From Chloroflexota bacterium (GTDB lineage Bacteria; Chloroflexota; Ktedonobacteria; Ktedonobacterales; Ktedonobacteraceae), in NCBI GenBank assembly GCA_005881995.1, contig VBHV01000624.1, positions 1-8,038 of the forward strand: 8,038 nt of DNA, read 5' to 3'. The number at the start of each line of letters is the position of its first letter. Position 1 is the stretch's first letter. Made by a program: the position numbers and the translations under genes. Of this stretch, positions 6,846 to 8,038 are shown piece after piece. The notes under the pieces were generated by a model that was not told the DNA's origin, ran no database searches, and was given only the letters and a program-made list of their open reading frames with translations.

Positions 6846-7813
6846 GCCGCACCGGCTGGAACATTTCAGAAATCGGCTTTGGCTCCTGGGGCATCGGTGG
6901 GAACGAATGGGGAGCAACAGACGACAGCGTCTCGCTGGCAGCCCTGAACCGTGCCATCGACCTGGGGGTGAACTTCATCGATACGGCAGATGTCTATGGC
7001 GATGGCCACTCCGAGCAGCTGATTGCCCAGGTGCGCAAGGCGCGCAGTGAGCAGCTCATCATTGCAACTAAGGCAGGGCGAAGGCTTAACCCGCACGTCG
7101 CGAGTGGTTATAACCGCGAGAACCTGACCAGCTTTGTCGAGCGCAGCCTGCGCAACCTGGAGACAGAGACCATTGACCTGCTCCAACTTCACACCCCGCC
7201 GTCAGAGGTCTACGATATGCCGGAGGTCTTCGGTATCCTCGATGATCTCGTGGTCCAGGGCTAGCTGCGCTTCTATGGCGTGAGTGTCGAGCGTGTGGAC
7301 GAGGCTATGAAAGCTATCTCGTATCCCAACGTTCAGAGCGTGCAGATCATTTTCAACATGTTCCGCCTCAAGCCGTCCGAGAAGTTTTTCGCGGCCGCCC
7401 ACGAACGCCGCGTCGGCATCCTGGCGCGGGTGCCACTGGCCAGCGGCTTGTTGACCGGCAAGATGCGCCCCGATACGCAGTTCTCCGCCAATGACCATCG
7501 CAATTTCAACCGTCACGGCGAGGCTTTCGACCAGGGAGAGACCTTCTCAGGCGTCGACTACGAGACGGGCCTACGCGCAGTCGAGGAACTGCGCCCGCTC
7601 GTGCCCCCGGGGGTGACTATGGCCCAGTTCGCGCTGCGCTGGATTCTGATGTTCCCGGAGATCACCACCACTATCCCCGGCGCCAAAAACCCGCGGCAGG
7701 CGGAGGATAATGTGCGCGCAGCTGATCTTCCACCGCTCAGCGATGAACAGATGCGCCGGGTGCGAGAGGTCTATGATCGGTATATTCGCGCGCAGGTGCA
7801 GCACCGATGGTAG
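6827..7813 (+). pseudogene. Aldo/keto reductase interrupted by an in-frame amber stop
   Basis: The locus would encode a 328-residue aldo/keto reductase (NADPH-dependent (alpha/beta)8 barrel reducing carbonyl compounds) but for one TAG at 7262-7264. Both halves are in the same frame: 6827-7264 (145 residues) and 7265-7813. The first half contains the whole catalytic tetrad: Asp52 in FIDTADVYGDG, Tyr57, Lys82 in IIATKAG and His122 in LLQLHT. The second half carries GVSV, the QIIFNMF strand, ILARVPLASGLLTGK and the cofactor-binding IPGAKNPRQAEDNV. The stop replaces the residue between VVQG and LRFYGVS, where relatives usually have Lys, so a single AAG-to-TAG change would explain it. TAG also ends the phosphatase, the lipoprotein and this gene itself, so read-through as a sense codon is unlikely. 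The ATG has AGGAG 7 bases upstream and overlaps the phosphatase gene by 19 bp. A GTG at 7280 could restart but has no ribosome binding site. A sequencing error is possible. Confidence 0.88.
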
Positions 7814-8038
7814 AAGAGTGCCAGCGGGGAAGACAAAATACTCTGTTTGTAGGTGCCTGCGCACTTCTGCTGGTAGCAAGGAATTTCAAGCGACCTTTGC
7901 CTGTGGTTGGGGCCTATCTCACGGTTATCGGCCTGGGGGTCATTCTGAACCTCGCATTTGTGGGAATGTGGGGAAATGTGCTGTTCTATGTGCTCTTCGT
8001 CACTCTGTTCTATCGTTTTCCGCTTGTGTGGTCACTAC
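7807..8038 (+). CDS. Hypothetical membrane protein, N-terminal part (runs off the window)
   Basis: From ATG 7807 the frame stays open for 77 codons to the window edge. After a short polar start (MVEECQRGRQN) the product is strongly hydrophobic, with three likely membrane segments: about residues 12-25, 33-56 and 58-77, with a positively charged RNFKR loop between the first two. The start overlaps the last 7 bases of the aldo/keto reductase, and AGGTG lies 8 bases upstream, so it probably continues the same transcription unit. I do not recognise a family, and the C-terminal part is missing. The choice of frame rests on the uninterrupted length and on the hydrophobic pattern. Confidence 0.6.
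   Translation, partial: MVEECQRGRQNTLFVGACALLLVARNFKRPLPVVGAYLTVIGLGVILNLAFVGMWGNVLFYVLFVTLFYRFPLVWSL

Noticed and set aside
7262..7264. TAG as pyrrolysine or another sense codon
   Set aside because: TAG ends several other genes in this window, and no pyrrolysine genes or special context are visible; mutation or error is simpler.

Overview
The window looks like chromosomal DNA of a free-living bacterium of moderate to high GC. The mix of a glycogen-branching enzyme, a flavin/F420-type luciferase-like oxidoreductase, a BNR-repeat surface lipoprotein and a 3,5-diaminohexanoate dehydrogenase, together with TTG starts and strong purine-rich ribosome binding sites, suggests Chloroflexota, perhaps near Ktedonobacteria. 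That placement is inference from the character of the proteins, not from a marker gene.

Left part (1-1988), minus strand. The window opens inside a gene for L-erythro-3,5-diaminohexanoate dehydrogenase (lysine fermentation), whose first 141 codons are visible from a TTG start at 423. Upstream of it lies a 103-bp spacer with a perfect 10-bp inverted repeat. Beyond that is a lipoprotein of the BNR/Asp-box beta-propeller type (527-1988), whose reading frame is broken near position 985.

Middle (1989-2367). This is a divergent intergenic region with no gene. It must hold the promoters of the lipoprotein gene and of glgB, and it contains small direct repeats and a TATAAT box.

Right part (2368-8038), plus strand. 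Here is a tightly packed, probably co-transcribed run: glgB, a LOG-family (TIGR00730) nucleotide hydrolase overlapping it by 11 bp, an LLM-class oxidoreductase 14 bp further on, a dual-specificity-type phosphatase after a 59-bp gap, an aldo/keto reductase overlapping the phosphatase by 19 bp, and a membrane protein overlapping the reductase by 7 bp and running off the window. The aldo/keto reductase carries an in-frame amber stop in mid-gene. The phosphatase is visibly AT-richer than its neighbours and has an N-terminal helical segment that resembles LigA/NHLP-type leader domains.

I see no mobile element, CRISPR array or RNA gene. The points most worth following up are the phosphatase (N-terminal segment fused to a Cys-phosphatase domain with no obvious general-acid Asp), the two broken genes, and the translational coupling of glgB to a LOG-family enzyme.
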